Below, piece by piece: positions 33,075 to 41,659 of a DNA stretch of 64,000 nt. The DNA comes from JACPLA01 sp964602055 (GTDB taxonomy: Bacteria > Bacteroidota > Ignavibacteria > UBA10030): the NCBI GenBank assembly GCA_964602055.1, contig CAZRPU010000002.1, positions 1-64,000 of the forward strand. The letters are read 5' to 3'. Below the pieces are notes generated by a model. It saw nothing but the letters and a program-made list of their open reading frames with translations. It ran no database searches and was not told the origin of the DNA. The position numbers and the translations under genes were made by a program. The first letter of the stretch is position 1. Each line of letters begins with the position of its first letter.

Positions 33075-34223
33075 TCAAAAGAGCTGGCCGAAGTTGAAAG
33101 AGAAGCCGGTTCCCTCCCTGCTGAAACCCAGGTCTGCTCGCACGATGAACGTCTCCATCATGAGGCGCAGGCCCAAACCTGAATTCCACTTCCAACGGCC
33201 GCCATGAAGGGAGAAGCGGCCGGCCTGGGGCGCAAGGCTCCCAGCATCGAAAAAAACAACCCCGCCGAAGCGCCAAAGTATCAATGTCCGTATCTCGATA
33301 TTCGCCAGGAGTGCCGCCCGGTCAAGAAACCGATCCAGAGGGTAGCCTCGGAGTGTTTTGGTTCCCCCCAGGGAAACGTACGAATGCAGCGGCAGATCAA
33401 CGCCGCCGGTAGTCTGACCGACAACACGAAAAGCAAGAATCGTTTTTGGAAAAAACACGACGTGGTACGTTTGGAATGAGAGTGAGCACGAGTAGAGGTT
33501 ATAGTCCCCCGCAAGACGCACCCATCCTTTTTCCAAGTCCAGTTGAAACACATTGCCTTCCGACGGATGAAGGAAGCTGTTTCTTGAATCGTACCGGACA
33601 GAAGCCGTCACTGTGAGCCCCCGGCTTCTCCCCTGATTGATCGGAGCGGTCCCGGCAAAGTTTCCCGCCTGGTCGTAGTTGAAATTCCGCACAAGTTTGA
33701 TTTTCACTCCAAGCTGGCCAACCAATGATGCACTGAAGCCCCTCCCCACAACAACATGGATTTCCAGCGGCTCTTTTGTGTACGTTTCTCGATCCGCAGC
33801 GCTGCTTGAGGCACCCACGCCGAAGAAACTGTTATTGAGATACTTGTCATAATCCACGATGACATCAAGCGACGCTTCGTAGGGTTTTCCCTGCCTGAGT
33901 TCGAAATCAGGAAGTGAAAACACCAGTCGATACCATCGTTCCCCCTTTGTACTGTTGAAGATGGTCACATCGAATGACTCGGAAGATTCAAGGAAATCGA
34001 GAAAAAATCCCTTGATGCCGTAACCAAATCCGACGTCCGTATCATAACTGAACAATGGCAGGAACTCGAATGTACCTCGCCCGGCATGGAGGGAGTCTGA
34101 TGATGAGGATTGACTGTGAAGAGAGCCGGCGTGCAGTGGTCTTTCATCCGACTGTGCCATCGCCGTCATGACGGAAAGAACAGAGAATGCGGCGATGCGC
34201 GCGGCTCGTCGAAGTGAAGTCAT
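33075..34223 (-). CDS. outer-membrane beta-barrel protein (BamA/TamA surface-antigen type)
   Basis: A 382-residue exported protein with a signal peptide (LRRAARIAAFSVLSVMTAMAQ). The mature part has alternating strands and ends in Phe (GFSFNFGQLF), as barrel proteins do. The region SYVSLGGTKTLRGYPLDRF matches the conserved barrel-interior GGxxxLRGY motif of the Omp85/surface-antigen family. POTRA domains are not evident, so it is a barrel-only member. ATG 34223 is chosen because the 26 earlier codons of the frame do not form a signal peptide. Confidence 0.8.
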   Translation of the reverse strand: MTSLRRAARIAAFSVLSVMTAMAQSDERPLHAGSLHSQSSSSDSLHAGRGTFEFLPLFSYDTDVGFGYGIKGFFLDFLESSESFDVTIFNSTKGERWYRLVFSLPDFELRQGKPYEASLDVIVDYDKYLNNSFFGVGASSSAADRETYTKEPLEIHVVVGRGFSASLVGQLGVKIKLVRNFNYDQAGNFAGTAPINQGRSRGLTVTASVRYDSRNSFLHPSEGNVFQLDLEKGWVRLAGDYNLYSCSLSFQTYHVVFFPKTILAFRVVGQTTGGVDLPLHSYVSLGGTKTLRGYPLDRFLDRAALLANIEIRTLILWRFGGVVFFDAGSLAPQAGRFSLHGGRWKWNSGLGLRLMMETFIVRADLGFSREGTGFSFNFGQLF

Positions 34224-34257
34224 CGTCGTGGATGTTCCAACGGGATTGTTCAAGATA

Positions 34258-34758
34258 CTATTTTTCGGGAACAACAGCGTCCAGTGCTTCGTGCTCATCA
34301 AGAAATCGCTTTAGCACTTCGCCGCGTTGTTCCACGGACAGAGACGAGACATCGATGATGTCTCCCGCATCGGGAACCGATGAAACAACGGTGCCGACGA
34401 GTCCCCCCATCATCCCGAGCGTCAGCGACGCGGATTTGACATTCCACGGCCGGTCATCCATAGATCTTCCGAGAAACCCGATGATGCTTCCGGCCACAAT
34501 TCCCGCCCCCACTCCTACAAGAGCACCCTCGAGTATGGACTTTTCCCGAATCAGGCGCAGCTGCTCAATTTCGCGCAGCGCAAGCCGACGCGGCCGACCT
34601 TCCAGGTTGAGCACCGCTGTATCTCCGCTCACTGCGACAAGAACCGCATCGAGCATGACCCTGTTTCCCGTCAGTTTGAGCCAGAGGCGCAATTCCTTGC
34701 ATTGTGCTGCGGGGAGATTCAATCCAGCGGTCAAAAGTATGATGGCGATCGTTTTCAT
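34258..34758 (-). CDS. hypothetical exported protein with glycine-rich membrane segment
   Basis: A 166-residue protein not recognised. The first 20 residues (MKTIAIILLTAGLNLPAAQC) look like a signal peptide. A small beta domain (VMLDAVLVAVSGDTAVLN) is followed by a glycine-zipper-like hydrophobic stretch (LVGVGAGIVAGSIIGFLG) and another (LTLGMMGGLVGTVVSSV). Such Gly zippers occur in envelope proteins that insert in or oligomerise at membranes. It lies 34 bases upstream of the barrel gene and may be cotranscribed with it. The frame's earlier ATG at 34833 overlaps the neighbouring gene. Confidence 0.6.
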   Translation of the reverse strand: MKTIAIILLTAGLNLPAAQCKELRLWLKLTGNRVMLDAVLVAVSGDTAVLNLEGRPRRLALREIEQLRLIREKSILEGALVGVGAGIVAGSIIGFLGRSMDDRPWNVKSASLTLGMMGGLVGTVVSSVPDAGDIIDVSSLSVEQRGEVLKRFLDEHEALDAVVPEK

Positions 34759-34784
34759 GGCGTTCCTCTCCGGATACAAAGACA

Positions 34785-34810
34785 CGAGGCCGACGATTCG
34801 GCCGGCCTCG
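34785..34810 (-). terminator. possible terminator hairpin
   Basis: Perfect inverted repeat CGAGGCCG/CGGCCTCG (34785-34792 with 34803-34810) just after the stop at 34827. The following T content on the minus strand (TCTTTG) is modest, so it may be a weak terminator or a processing hairpin between two genes of one operon. Confidence 0.45.
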
Positions 34811-34826
34811 CGAATGATCATGGAAG

Positions 34827-35390
34827 CTACCACTGTGTTTTTGCCCCGCCCCTGATGGCATAACCGAAAATAAGGGAAATGCGCTGCCCGTCAGGATTGG
34901 TGGTGACGGCAATGTTGATGGGAATGCTGACCCCGCCGTAGTTAAAGCTCTTTCCGAGAGCGACGGTAAGGGCAGAGCGGGGATTTTTTGAAATCATCAG
35001 ATTGGGCCCCATGCCGAACTCGATGCCGTTCGGGAGGCGCACACCGATGGCAAGCGTCGCTGTGGGGAAAATCTTGCTGTACTCGACCCCTGAAACCAGC
35101 GGAACGAACTGAATCACGAACTGCGGGCCGCCTCCGTCCGGAATGACCTGATATTCAAAATGCCAGCCAAACTGGCTGAGCATCCGGCCAAATCCGTGGC
35201 GTCTGAGCTCGTTCATGAGTTTTCCCTCGCCGGCAACATAAGTAATCCCCAGGCGGGGACCGCCGAGATTACGCTCGGCAAAACTGACCCTCTCTTCAAC
35301 AATCGTTGCCTGAGCAAATGCCGAAGAAGAAAGGAAATGAATGAGAACGGCTCCAAACAGGAACCTGAGAGAAGAAGGAAGAATTCGCAT
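34827..35390 (-). CDS. hypothetical exported protein
   Basis: A 187-residue protein with a clear signal peptide (LRFLFGAVLIHFLSSSAFAQ). The mature part is rich in beta strands and glycine (GGPRLGITYVAGEG, GIEFGMGPNLMISK, GGVSIPINIAVTTNPDG) and ends in Trp, which suggests a small outer-membrane barrel or periplasmic beta protein. No family was recognised. ATG 35390 follows TCGGAGGTAG, a good ribosome-binding site, and is preferred to 35447. Confidence 0.65.
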   Translation of the reverse strand: MRILPSSLRFLFGAVLIHFLSSSAFAQATIVEERVSFAERNLGGPRLGITYVAGEGKLMNELRRHGFGRMLSQFGWHFEYQVIPDGGGPQFVIQFVPLVSGVEYSKIFPTATLAIGVRLPNGIEFGMGPNLMISKNPRSALTVALGKSFNYGGVSIPINIAVTTNPDGQRISLIFGYAIRGGAKTQW

Positions 35391-35616
35391 GGCTACCTCC
35401 GAGATGTGGGTGAATGTAAATGGAGCGATTGGGACTTCCTGCTCCAATTACGCTTTATCAGAGGCCGGTGTTGTCATGGAATTGTCAAAGAACCGTCAAG
35501 AATGTGACACGTTTGCGGAAGTTTGAGAGGTGAGCCGGAAGAAACCGTGAAATGTGATTCCCACATTTGCGGGAATTGCGATGTGAAAGGGAAAAAAGGT
35601 TGGATAGCAGAAGGGG
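35391..35616. other. intergenic region between the signalling operon and the exported protein
   Basis: 226 bases with no gene. Near 35557-35576 the inverted repeat ATTCCC/GGGAAT lies about 40 bases after the end of the OmpR-type regulator. It might act as a weak terminator for the minus-strand operon, although no T-run follows. A promoter for the gene at 35390 should lie here but was not clear. Confidence 0.35.
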
Positions 35617-36297
35617 TTAGCGGACGAACTTATACCCTACCGTATGGACCGTGAGAAAATGTTTCGGTTTTGAAGAATCCGGCTCGATTTTCTTCCTCAG
35701 GGCCAGGACATAATTATCCACTGTGCGCGTCGAAGGCAGTGATTCGTATCCCCACACATCTTTGAGCAGCTGATCCCGCGAAATGACCGCCCCCTCGTGC
35801 TCAAGGAAATACCTCAACAGTTCGAATTCTTTTGCGCTCATGGTGATCGCTTTCTTTCCGCGGTTCGCTTCTTGTTTCCTGAAATCCACATGAACATCCC
35901 CGATATCTGCTTCGTCGATCGCAGACGAAACGGTGGCCCGTCTTCGGAGCAGCGCTTTGATCCTTGCAAGCAGTTCGCGAACGGAAAACGGCTTGGTCAC
36001 GTAGTCATCCGCACCGAACTCGAGGCCGAGGACAGTGTCCGCTTCCCCTGCTTTTCCCGTGAGCATGAGAATCGGAGCCTGGAATCCTCCCGAGCGCAAT
36101 TGCCTGCAGATTTCAAATCCGTCCATGCCCGGGAGCATCACGTCAAGCACCAGAATATCCCAAGAGGCATTCCGTGCCTTTTCGAGGCCTTTGTTCCCGT
36201 TCGATTCCGTTTCAACGTGGTAATGTTCGGCGCGCAAGTTGTCAGCGAGGCCGCGGGCAATGGCTGGGTCATCTTCGATAACGAGAATGCGTTTCAC
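35617..36297 (-). CDS. OmpR/PhoB-type response regulator
   Basis: DNA-binding response regulator of 226 residues. The receiver has Asp9-Asp10, phospho-acceptor Asp52 (LVLDVMLPGMDG), Thr in MLTGK and Lys in VTKPFS. The C-terminal winged helix has FELLRYFLEHEGAVISRDQLL and RTVDNYVLALRKKIE. The start overlaps the stop of the preceding receiver-phosphatase gene as ATGA. With the kinase two genes upstream it forms a complete two-component system. Confidence 0.95.
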   Translation of the reverse strand: MKRILVIEDDPAIARGLADNLRAEHYHVETESNGNKGLEKARNASWDILVLDVMLPGMDGFEICRQLRSGGFQAPILMLTGKAGEADTVLGLEFGADDYVTKPFSVRELLARIKALLRRRATVSSAIDEADIGDVHVDFRKQEANRGKKAITMSAKEFELLRYFLEHEGAVISRDQLLKDVWGYESLPSTRTVDNYVLALRKKIEPDSSKPKHFLTVHTVGYKFVR

Positions 36298-37427
36298 CGG
36301 TTCCCCCTTTCACGGGAAAACTCTACGGCGACAACCGTAATGTCGTCGGCCTGAGGCTCTGCTTCTGAAAACTTCTGCAGCACGCGGCAGCAACCCTCGA
36401 CGGTTTTTTTGCCGCCGCCTTGCGCCGATGCGAGGAATTCCCGGAGTCTCTCCTCGCCGAATTCTTCCTGCTGCGCATTCATGCACTCGGTCACTCCGTC
36501 GGAATAGAACAGCAAGAGGTCTCCTTTCTTCCATTCAACCGTTGCCGTCTGCATCTGCTGCTCGAAGAGATGATCGAACACCGGACCGACAAACATGCCC
36601 GATGCATCTATGCGTTCAATGTTTTTTTTCCGCTTGAGCAAGACGGGCGGATGTCCGGCGCTGGCAATCTCCACATGATTCTTCTCAAGGTCAACCACCG
36701 CCGCCGTTGCCGTAATGAATGAGGCATCATCCATCGTCGAACCGATATGGCGCTGGAGGTGCAGGAGGACATCCGCAGCGCCCGCAATCGAGGAGCGGGA
36801 CGCATGGAGAACGCCCTGCATTTTCTGGACATAGAGGGCAGCGGGCATTCCCTTTCCCGAGACATCAGCAACAATCACACAGAGCCTGCCGGAATCGAGC
36901 TGAAGGTAATCGAAATAATCTCCTCCGACATGGGTGGCGGGAATCATGACACCGCCGATATCGAGATGCGGGATGCGCGGGGGCTTCGAGGGAAGCGAGT
37001 TCCGTTGAATCACCCGGGCCTTTTCGAGTTCTTCCTTGTACGCCTTCGCACTCCCCAGGGTGCGTTCCGTCCTCTCGAACAGGTTCTTGACGCGCAGAAG
37101 CAGTTCACGAATGCTGAAGGGCTTTGCCAGATAATCATCGGCGCCAAGCCCGAGACCTTCGAGTTTCGAATGCTCGTCGGCGAGCCCCGTCAACATGAAG
37201 ATAGGCGAGGCAAATCCTTCTCCCTTCAACCTCGAGCAGATCTCGAAACCCGTCATCGAAGGAAGCATCACGTCGAGGATGACCAGATCGGGATGTTCGC
37301 GGCGTGCGCACAGAAGGCCTTTTTTGCCGTCGCGCTCCACGAGCACCTTGAAATGTTCCCGTTCAAGGTTTTCCCTGATTCCGCGTTGAACAGCCGGATC
37401 GTCTTCAACCAGAAGAATGGTCTTCAT
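36294..37427 (-). CDS. receiver-PP2C (SpoIIE/RsbU-type) phosphatase
   Basis: A 377-residue regulator joining a receiver (phospho-acceptor Asp52 in LVILDVMLPSMTG, Lys in LAKPFS) to a PP2C-type serine phosphatase through a coiled linker (ERTLGSAKAYKEELEKARVIQ). Metal-binding acidic residues are in VGGDYFDYL, ADVSGKGM and the final ADDITVVAV. In known systems such proteins dephosphorylate an anti-sigma antagonist (partner switching). No RsbV/RsbW-type gene is visible nearby. The gene overlaps the kinase end by 23 bases and the next regulator by four. Confidence 0.92.
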   Translation of the reverse strand: MKTILLVEDDPAVQRGIRENLEREHFKVLVERDGKKGLLCARREHPDLVILDVMLPSMTGFEICSRLKGEGFASPIFMLTGLADEHSKLEGLGLGADDYLAKPFSIRELLLRVKNLFERTERTLGSAKAYKEELEKARVIQRNSLPSKPPRIPHLDIGGVMIPATHVGGDYFDYLQLDSGRLCVIVADVSGKGMPAALYVQKMQGVLHASRSSIAGAADVLLHLQRHIGSTMDDASFITATAAVVDLEKNHVEIASAGHPPVLLKRKKNIERIDASGMFVGPVFDHLFEQQMQTATVEWKKGDLLLFYSDGVTECMNAQQEEFGEERLREFLASAQGGGKKTVEGCCRVLQKFSEAEPQADDITVVAVEFSRERGNR

Positions 37428-39864
37428 ATCCTGTCGGAAGAATGACGGTGAATGTAGAGCCCTTTCCCGGCGAGCTCTTCACGGCAACGGATCCTCCGTG
37501 CGACTCGACAATATGCTTGACCAGCGGAAGGCCCAATCCCGTTCCGCCCACTTGTTGGGAGCGCTGATCGCGCACGCGGTAAAATTTCTCGAAGATGTAC
37601 GGAATTTCCGATGAAGGAATTCCAATGCCCCGGTCTTCCACCTCGAACAAAACCGCTTTCCTGCGCGCACGCACGGCAAACCGGACCATTCCCTTCCCGG
37701 TGGAATATTTCAGGGCATTCGAGAGAAGGTTCATCAGCACCTCTTCAAGCGCGTCGGCATCGGCCCGGAGCAAAGGCAATTTTTTCGCAATCGATACGCG
37801 CAGCCGGACTTCTGCGGATTGAAATTCGTACTTCAGACTTGAAACCGAGTCTGCCGCGATCTTGCGTGGGGACACGGGACCGAACCGGTACTCCCTCACC
37901 CCGCGCTCAATCCGCGCAAAATTCAGGACGTTCCGAATCAGCCGGTCAAGCCTGGCGCTTTCCCCCTCGATGATTCTGAGATACTCCCTCTCCATCCGCC
38001 GGTTCGACACACGGCCAAGCCTCAGGGTCTCTGCGTACATCCTTATCGAAGTCAACGGCATGCGCAGTTCGTGTGACACACTTGAAACAAAATACGACTT
38101 GAGGTCGCTCAGCTCCTGCAGCCGCCTCTTTTCCTCCTGATCGAGGAACATCCGCTCTTGTACCTTCAATCGCCGAAGGACCTCTGCAGCCTGGTCGACA
38201 ACCGCAGAAAGAAGATCAACCTCTTCCTCGCGAAAATTGTCCCCTTTTACTTTTGGCGAGAGAATTACCAGCCCTTCCAGCCTCCCCCGCTCATCCTTCA
38301 GGGAAAGGGATGTCGTGCATCCTGTTTCGCGCAGCCACAAGGCCTCGGGCGAAGGGGGACCGGTTTCCGACACCGACAGGAGTTTGGAGGACCGTTCCAT
38401 CGCTTTCACAACATCGCCGGCGATCCCGATCCACTCGGGGAGCGGCTCGCCATGGAGACCCCGCCGTCTCAGGGTATCCCCCTCGAGGGCAAACGCAGCA
38501 ACGGTTCGTGCCGGCACAACCTCCCCCAGCCGATGCGCAAGGGCTGCATAGAGATCATCAGGCGTCAGACAGCGTTGAAGGTCCTCTGAAATCCATCGGA
38601 GCGCCGACCGGAAATGGACCCTGGCAGTGAAGAGTGTTTCATCAATAATTCTTTGAAGGCGGTCCTTCACCGGAGCGAAGAGGAACGCTATGATGAGCGC
38701 AACGCCGCCCACCACCAGATACTCATTCAACGCCGAGTGCGTGTCGAATGCCGTTGTTGCCAGAAAGAAGATCAGCGCATAGACCACAACCATAAAGATG
38801 GTCAAAAGAGTATAGACGATGCTTCGGTTGATCAGAACTTCGATGTCGAGGAAATGATACTTGAGAAACGACATGGTCCACGCGAAGGGAATTGCCAGGA
38901 AGAAGATGGTTGCGTACTCTTCGGCAATGACATACTGGGAAAACAGGAGTTGGGGAAGAACAAACAGGAACAGGAAGGGAGCGGTACCGATGGCAATACC
39001 CCAAAGAATCCACTGAAGTCTTTTTCGCTCCTCCCCCGAGTCGGCCGAATGCAGAGAACGGAAAAGGAAAAAGGCGGCGCCTCCAAGATAGAGGAACAGC
39101 GAGATCTGGAACATATCGAACAAGAATTGAAAGGAGCGGAAATTTTCCGGCAAGCCTGTCCAAAGATCGGAGAGTTGGAGGTAGCTCATGCCCCCCACGA
39201 GAACCAATGCCGGAAGAAACGAAAAGAATCCGGCGCGCAAAGGATGTGAATACCGGAAGCGGGGATAGACCAGGGAGAATAAGAAAAAGAGCGCCGCAAC
39301 GCTTCCGTAGGAAAGGAAGAACAGGAAACGCTCGATAAGGCTCAGGAGATCTGCCGGAGCAATCGACCCGGGAGTGATGAGGATCGTCACGCCAAAAGCG
39401 ATCATCGTCCAGTGCAGCACACCTGCACTCACGCCCGGCGGGGCACTCCACAGGATAAGGACCCCCGTACCCCAGATCATGAGTCCCACTATGAAGGAAA
39501 TAACGAGGAAACGGGGGGAAGGATAATACGAAATCAGTGTGACGGGAGTGATGAATCGGTTGCCTCCCCGGCGATATTCTACGGCAATCTTTGATCCGAT
39601 TGAGCCCATGTCGCCCAGGAATTCGATCGCCTCGGGCAGAGCAACTTCTTTCCCCTCCCACGACAGTACGACGTCGCCTGTCTTGAGGGTGCCGGCAGAC
39701 TGTTCATCGGCAACACGGACGACGACGGGATTCCCGTTGTGTTCCTCAAGATGAAACGGAGCCATGGGACGACGGAACACCGCAGGAAGATGGAGAAGAC
39801 AAATGCCAAGGAGGAAGACGTCAACGGCGAGGATGACTGCGAAACGTGGGGTCACGCGCTTCAT
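37405..39864 (-). CDS. PDZ/multi-TM/GAF sensor histidine kinase
   Basis: An 819-residue kinase. After a first membrane helix (about 8-28) comes a PDZ-like domain outside (NPVVVRVADEQSAGTLKTGD, then VALPEAIEFL). About eight membrane helices follow up to about 400, ending with KYHFLDIEVLINRSIVY and FAPVKDRLQRIIDETLF. Then come a GAF-like domain (about 425-570) and the kinase core with SSVSHELRMPLTSI, NLLSNALKYS, DRGIGIP and GTGLGLPLVKHIV. The sensor half is related to that of the phosphatase at 56233-58746. It heads a three-gene operon with two receiver proteins. Confidence 0.92.
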   Translation of the reverse strand: MKRVTPRFAVILAVDVFLLGICLLHLPAVFRRPMAPFHLEEHNGNPVVVRVADEQSAGTLKTGDVVLSWEGKEVALPEAIEFLGDMGSIGSKIAVEYRRGGNRFITPVTLISYYPSPRFLVISFIVGLMIWGTGVLILWSAPPGVSAGVLHWTMIAFGVTILITPGSIAPADLLSLIERFLFFLSYGSVAALFFLFSLVYPRFRYSHPLRAGFFSFLPALVLVGGMSYLQLSDLWTGLPENFRSFQFLFDMFQISLFLYLGGAAFFLFRSLHSADSGEERKRLQWILWGIAIGTAPFLFLFVLPQLLFSQYVIAEEYATIFFLAIPFAWTMSFLKYHFLDIEVLINRSIVYTLLTIFMVVVYALIFFLATTAFDTHSALNEYLVVGGVALIIAFLFAPVKDRLQRIIDETLFTARVHFRSALRWISEDLQRCLTPDDLYAALAHRLGEVVPARTVAAFALEGDTLRRRGLHGEPLPEWIGIAGDVVKAMERSSKLLSVSETGPPSPEALWLRETGCTTSLSLKDERGRLEGLVILSPKVKGDNFREEEVDLLSAVVDQAAEVLRRLKVQERMFLDQEEKRRLQELSDLKSYFVSSVSHELRMPLTSIRMYAETLRLGRVSNRRMEREYLRIIEGESARLDRLIRNVLNFARIERGVREYRFGPVSPRKIAADSVSSLKYEFQSAEVRLRVSIAKKLPLLRADADALEEVLMNLLSNALKYSTGKGMVRFAVRARRKAVLFEVEDRGIGIPSSEIPYIFEKFYRVRDQRSQQVGGTGLGLPLVKHIVESHGGSVAVKSSPGKGSTFTVILPTGYEDHSSG

Positions 39865-39897
39865 TACCGGGTCCCGATCGTCATGAAGAGTAGACCC

Positions 39898-39926
39898 ATG
39901 GTAAGTACTTACGCGGCGAGAGTCAA
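39898..39926 (-). promoter_or_regulatory. promoter for the PDZ/GAF kinase operon
   Basis: On the minus strand TTGACT (39926-39921), a 17-base spacer and TACCAT (39903-39898). The leader to the ATG at 39864 would be about 26 bases. Confidence 0.5.
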
Positions 39927-39932
39927 CGAACC

Positions 39933-40367
39933 CTACGGAGATGCAGAGGACGTGTGATCGTAGACGATGCGCCAGCCCTCGGTTTTCCTTTCAACGATGA
40001 GCGTAAATCGCCCCCATGGAGCGTCGCTTGACCGCTTGAGCCGCCATACGCCCGTTACGACGGCAGCACGTTCGGAAAAAAGTCGGATCCGGAATTCTTC
40101 GAACGCCAACGTCCCCATGTCCTCTCTCGTCGCGTACCGCTTCTTGTAGCGTTCGAGCACCTGCCGATATCCCCTGAGCACGGTCCCTTCGCTGACAAAG
40201 GCGGTTTCATCGGAATTCCAATACCCCTTCATATATTCCTCGATGTTCCCTTCATTCCACGCTTCCACCTGCCGATTCAGGACCGAACGGATCAATTCTT
40301 CCGGCGATTGAGCCGATGCCACGGACAGGACCAGCAACAGGGGAAAAAGGGCCGTTTTCATGTTCAT
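39933..40367 (-). CDS. DUF4440/SnoaL-like exported protein
   Basis: A 144-residue NTF2-fold protein of the DUF4440 type with a signal peptide (MKTALFPLLLVLSVASAQ). Typical landmarks are QVEAWNEGNIEEYMKGYW near the start, VLRGYRQVLERYKKRY in the middle and ERKTEGWRIVYDHTS at the end. Such domains bind or isomerise small molecules, but the function is not known here. The ATGA overlap with the upstream gene (40364-40367) fixes the start at 40367. Confidence 0.83.
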   Translation of the reverse strand: MNMKTALFPLLLVLSVASAQSPEELIRSVLNRQVEAWNEGNIEEYMKGYWNSDETAFVSEGTVLRGYRQVLERYKKRYATREDMGTLAFEEFRIRLFSERAAVVTGVWRLKRSSDAPWGRFTLIVERKTEGWRIVYDHTSSASP

Positions 40368-40909
40368 GCCTGGATTTGAGGAGTGTTGTCCATTCTCTTC
40401 TTCGGCCTGAAGACCGAATACCCGATAAGCGCTCCAGCCATGGCAAAGAGAGGATTGATAATGAGATTCACGACGAGGTCCGCCATGATGCCCGTGAACG
40501 TTCTTGATTGGCTCACGGACCGTTCAAACTCGTTCTTCATCTCATCGATCGCTTCGGGCGGAAAGCTGCCGCTCTCCTCGAGCCGTTCAATGAGGCTTGC
40601 AAGGATCGAGCGCGCAAGCTCGGCGCCGACGTCGCCAAAAAGTGCAAGGATGATCAAGTTCAGAACCATCGCAGCAAAAGCCGCAACAACGCCTGACATG
40701 ATCCCCAGGACGACCGCGTCGGATGATTCCATGGGGGGCATTTCCTCGGTGAACTCCTGGCGATACAAGTAGACCGCGAGGTAACCGCCGAGGATCACGC
40801 CTGCACAGCAGCAGCAATTGATCAGATTCAGTCCCGGGATGGCCCAAACAACTCCAATAACCGCTCCACTGATGAGTGAAACGCGAATCTTGCCGGGTTT
40901 ATCCTGCAT
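40364..40909 (-). CDS. unknown membrane protein with CCCC cluster
   Basis: A 181-residue protein with about four membrane helices: two around residues 9-50 containing four consecutive cysteines (LINCCCCAGVILGG), one near 68-93 and one near 140-168. An acidic amphipathic loop (LIERLEESGSFPPEAIDEM) lies between the last two. No family was recognised with confidence; the layout resembles DUF4199-like or YIP1-type small membrane proteins. It overlaps DUF2085 by 11 bases and the DUF4440 gene by four, so the three form one operon. Confidence 0.65.
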   Translation of the reverse strand: MQDKPGKIRVSLISGAVIGVVWAIPGLNLINCCCCAGVILGGYLAVYLYRQEFTEEMPPMESSDAVVLGIMSGVVAAFAAMVLNLIILALFGDVGAELARSILASLIERLEESGSFPPEAIDEMKNEFERSVSQSRTFTGIMADLVVNLIINPLFAMAGALIGYSVFRPKKRMDNTPQIQA

Positions 40910-41390
40910 GGAGAGAACCTCCTTGGAAAGGCCTGAGTTGAACGAAAGCCTCGAACAGCGGGGGAAGAATATAGAACGGCAACGTCGCGCCTGCCAGGAG
41001 GCCGGTCATGAGCCGCGTGACGGCTGTGCTTGGATGAATACCGAAAAACGAAAGCAGGACATCGACCGCCATAGGGGCAAGCGCAAGAGCAAGGAAGCAC
41101 CGTGACGGTACTGCGGGCCGGTCAAATCCTTTCGCAAAAGGAAAGAACAGCATCGAAATCAGAAATCCATAATAGACCGCCGTGCAGCGAATGCAGACGC
41201 CCAGCGGTTCTGCTCCCAGAAAAAATGACCGATCTCCGAATTGGTGACAAACGTGGGAAAAAGACCCATAGAGGAGTGAAGCAATCGTCGGGAGGCCGGC
41301 AAGCCTCATGAGGGGAGCCAGGAGAATGAGCAAGCACCACAGTGCAACTCCGGCAAGAGCAAAGGCGTAAACTCTGCGAGAAGTGATCAT
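40899..41390 (-). CDS. DUF2085 family membrane protein
   Basis: A 163-residue membrane protein of DUF2085. It shows SHVCHQFGDRSFFL followed by the signature GVCIRCTAVYYGFLI, in which Cys and His residues could bind metal or heme. About four membrane helices are predicted. The ATG at 41390 lies just below a clear promoter. The open frame extends 89 codons upstream of it but runs through that promoter, so the shorter form is preferred. The function of the family is unknown. Confidence 0.83.
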   Translation of the reverse strand: MITSRRVYAFALAGVALWCLLILLAPLMRLAGLPTIASLLYGSFSHVCHQFGDRSFFLGAEPLGVCIRCTAVYYGFLISMLFFPFAKGFDRPAVPSRCFLALALAPMAVDVLLSFFGIHPSTAVTRLMTGLLAGATLPFYILPPLFEAFVQLRPFQGGSLHAG

Positions 41391-41400
41391 GTCCTCACAA

Positions 41401-41429
41401 AGTATCGCAACAAATACCTGCTTTGTCAA
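41401..41429 (-). promoter_or_regulatory. promoter for the DUF2085 operon
   Basis: On the minus strand TTGACA (41429-41424), a 17-base spacer and GATACT (41406-41401). The ATG at 41390 would be about 4 bases from the transcript start. Confidence 0.55.
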
Positions 41430-41659
41430 GGGAAACAGCTTCATACACTGAGAGATGATCGAGTGCGAGGGTGCTTCCATTTTGCGAATCATTCCTTTAC
41501 AATAGAGATCATGATATCTTGAATTGCGACAGAATGCAGGGTTCATATCCCGGGCTCGTTTCCGCTCACGTGTGGAAACGGAATGAAAACGGTTTTTGGA
41601 AGCTCGTTGCTGAGATACTGAGTCCCGGTTCCCCTCCCTCTCTCTAGAAAGGAGCAATC

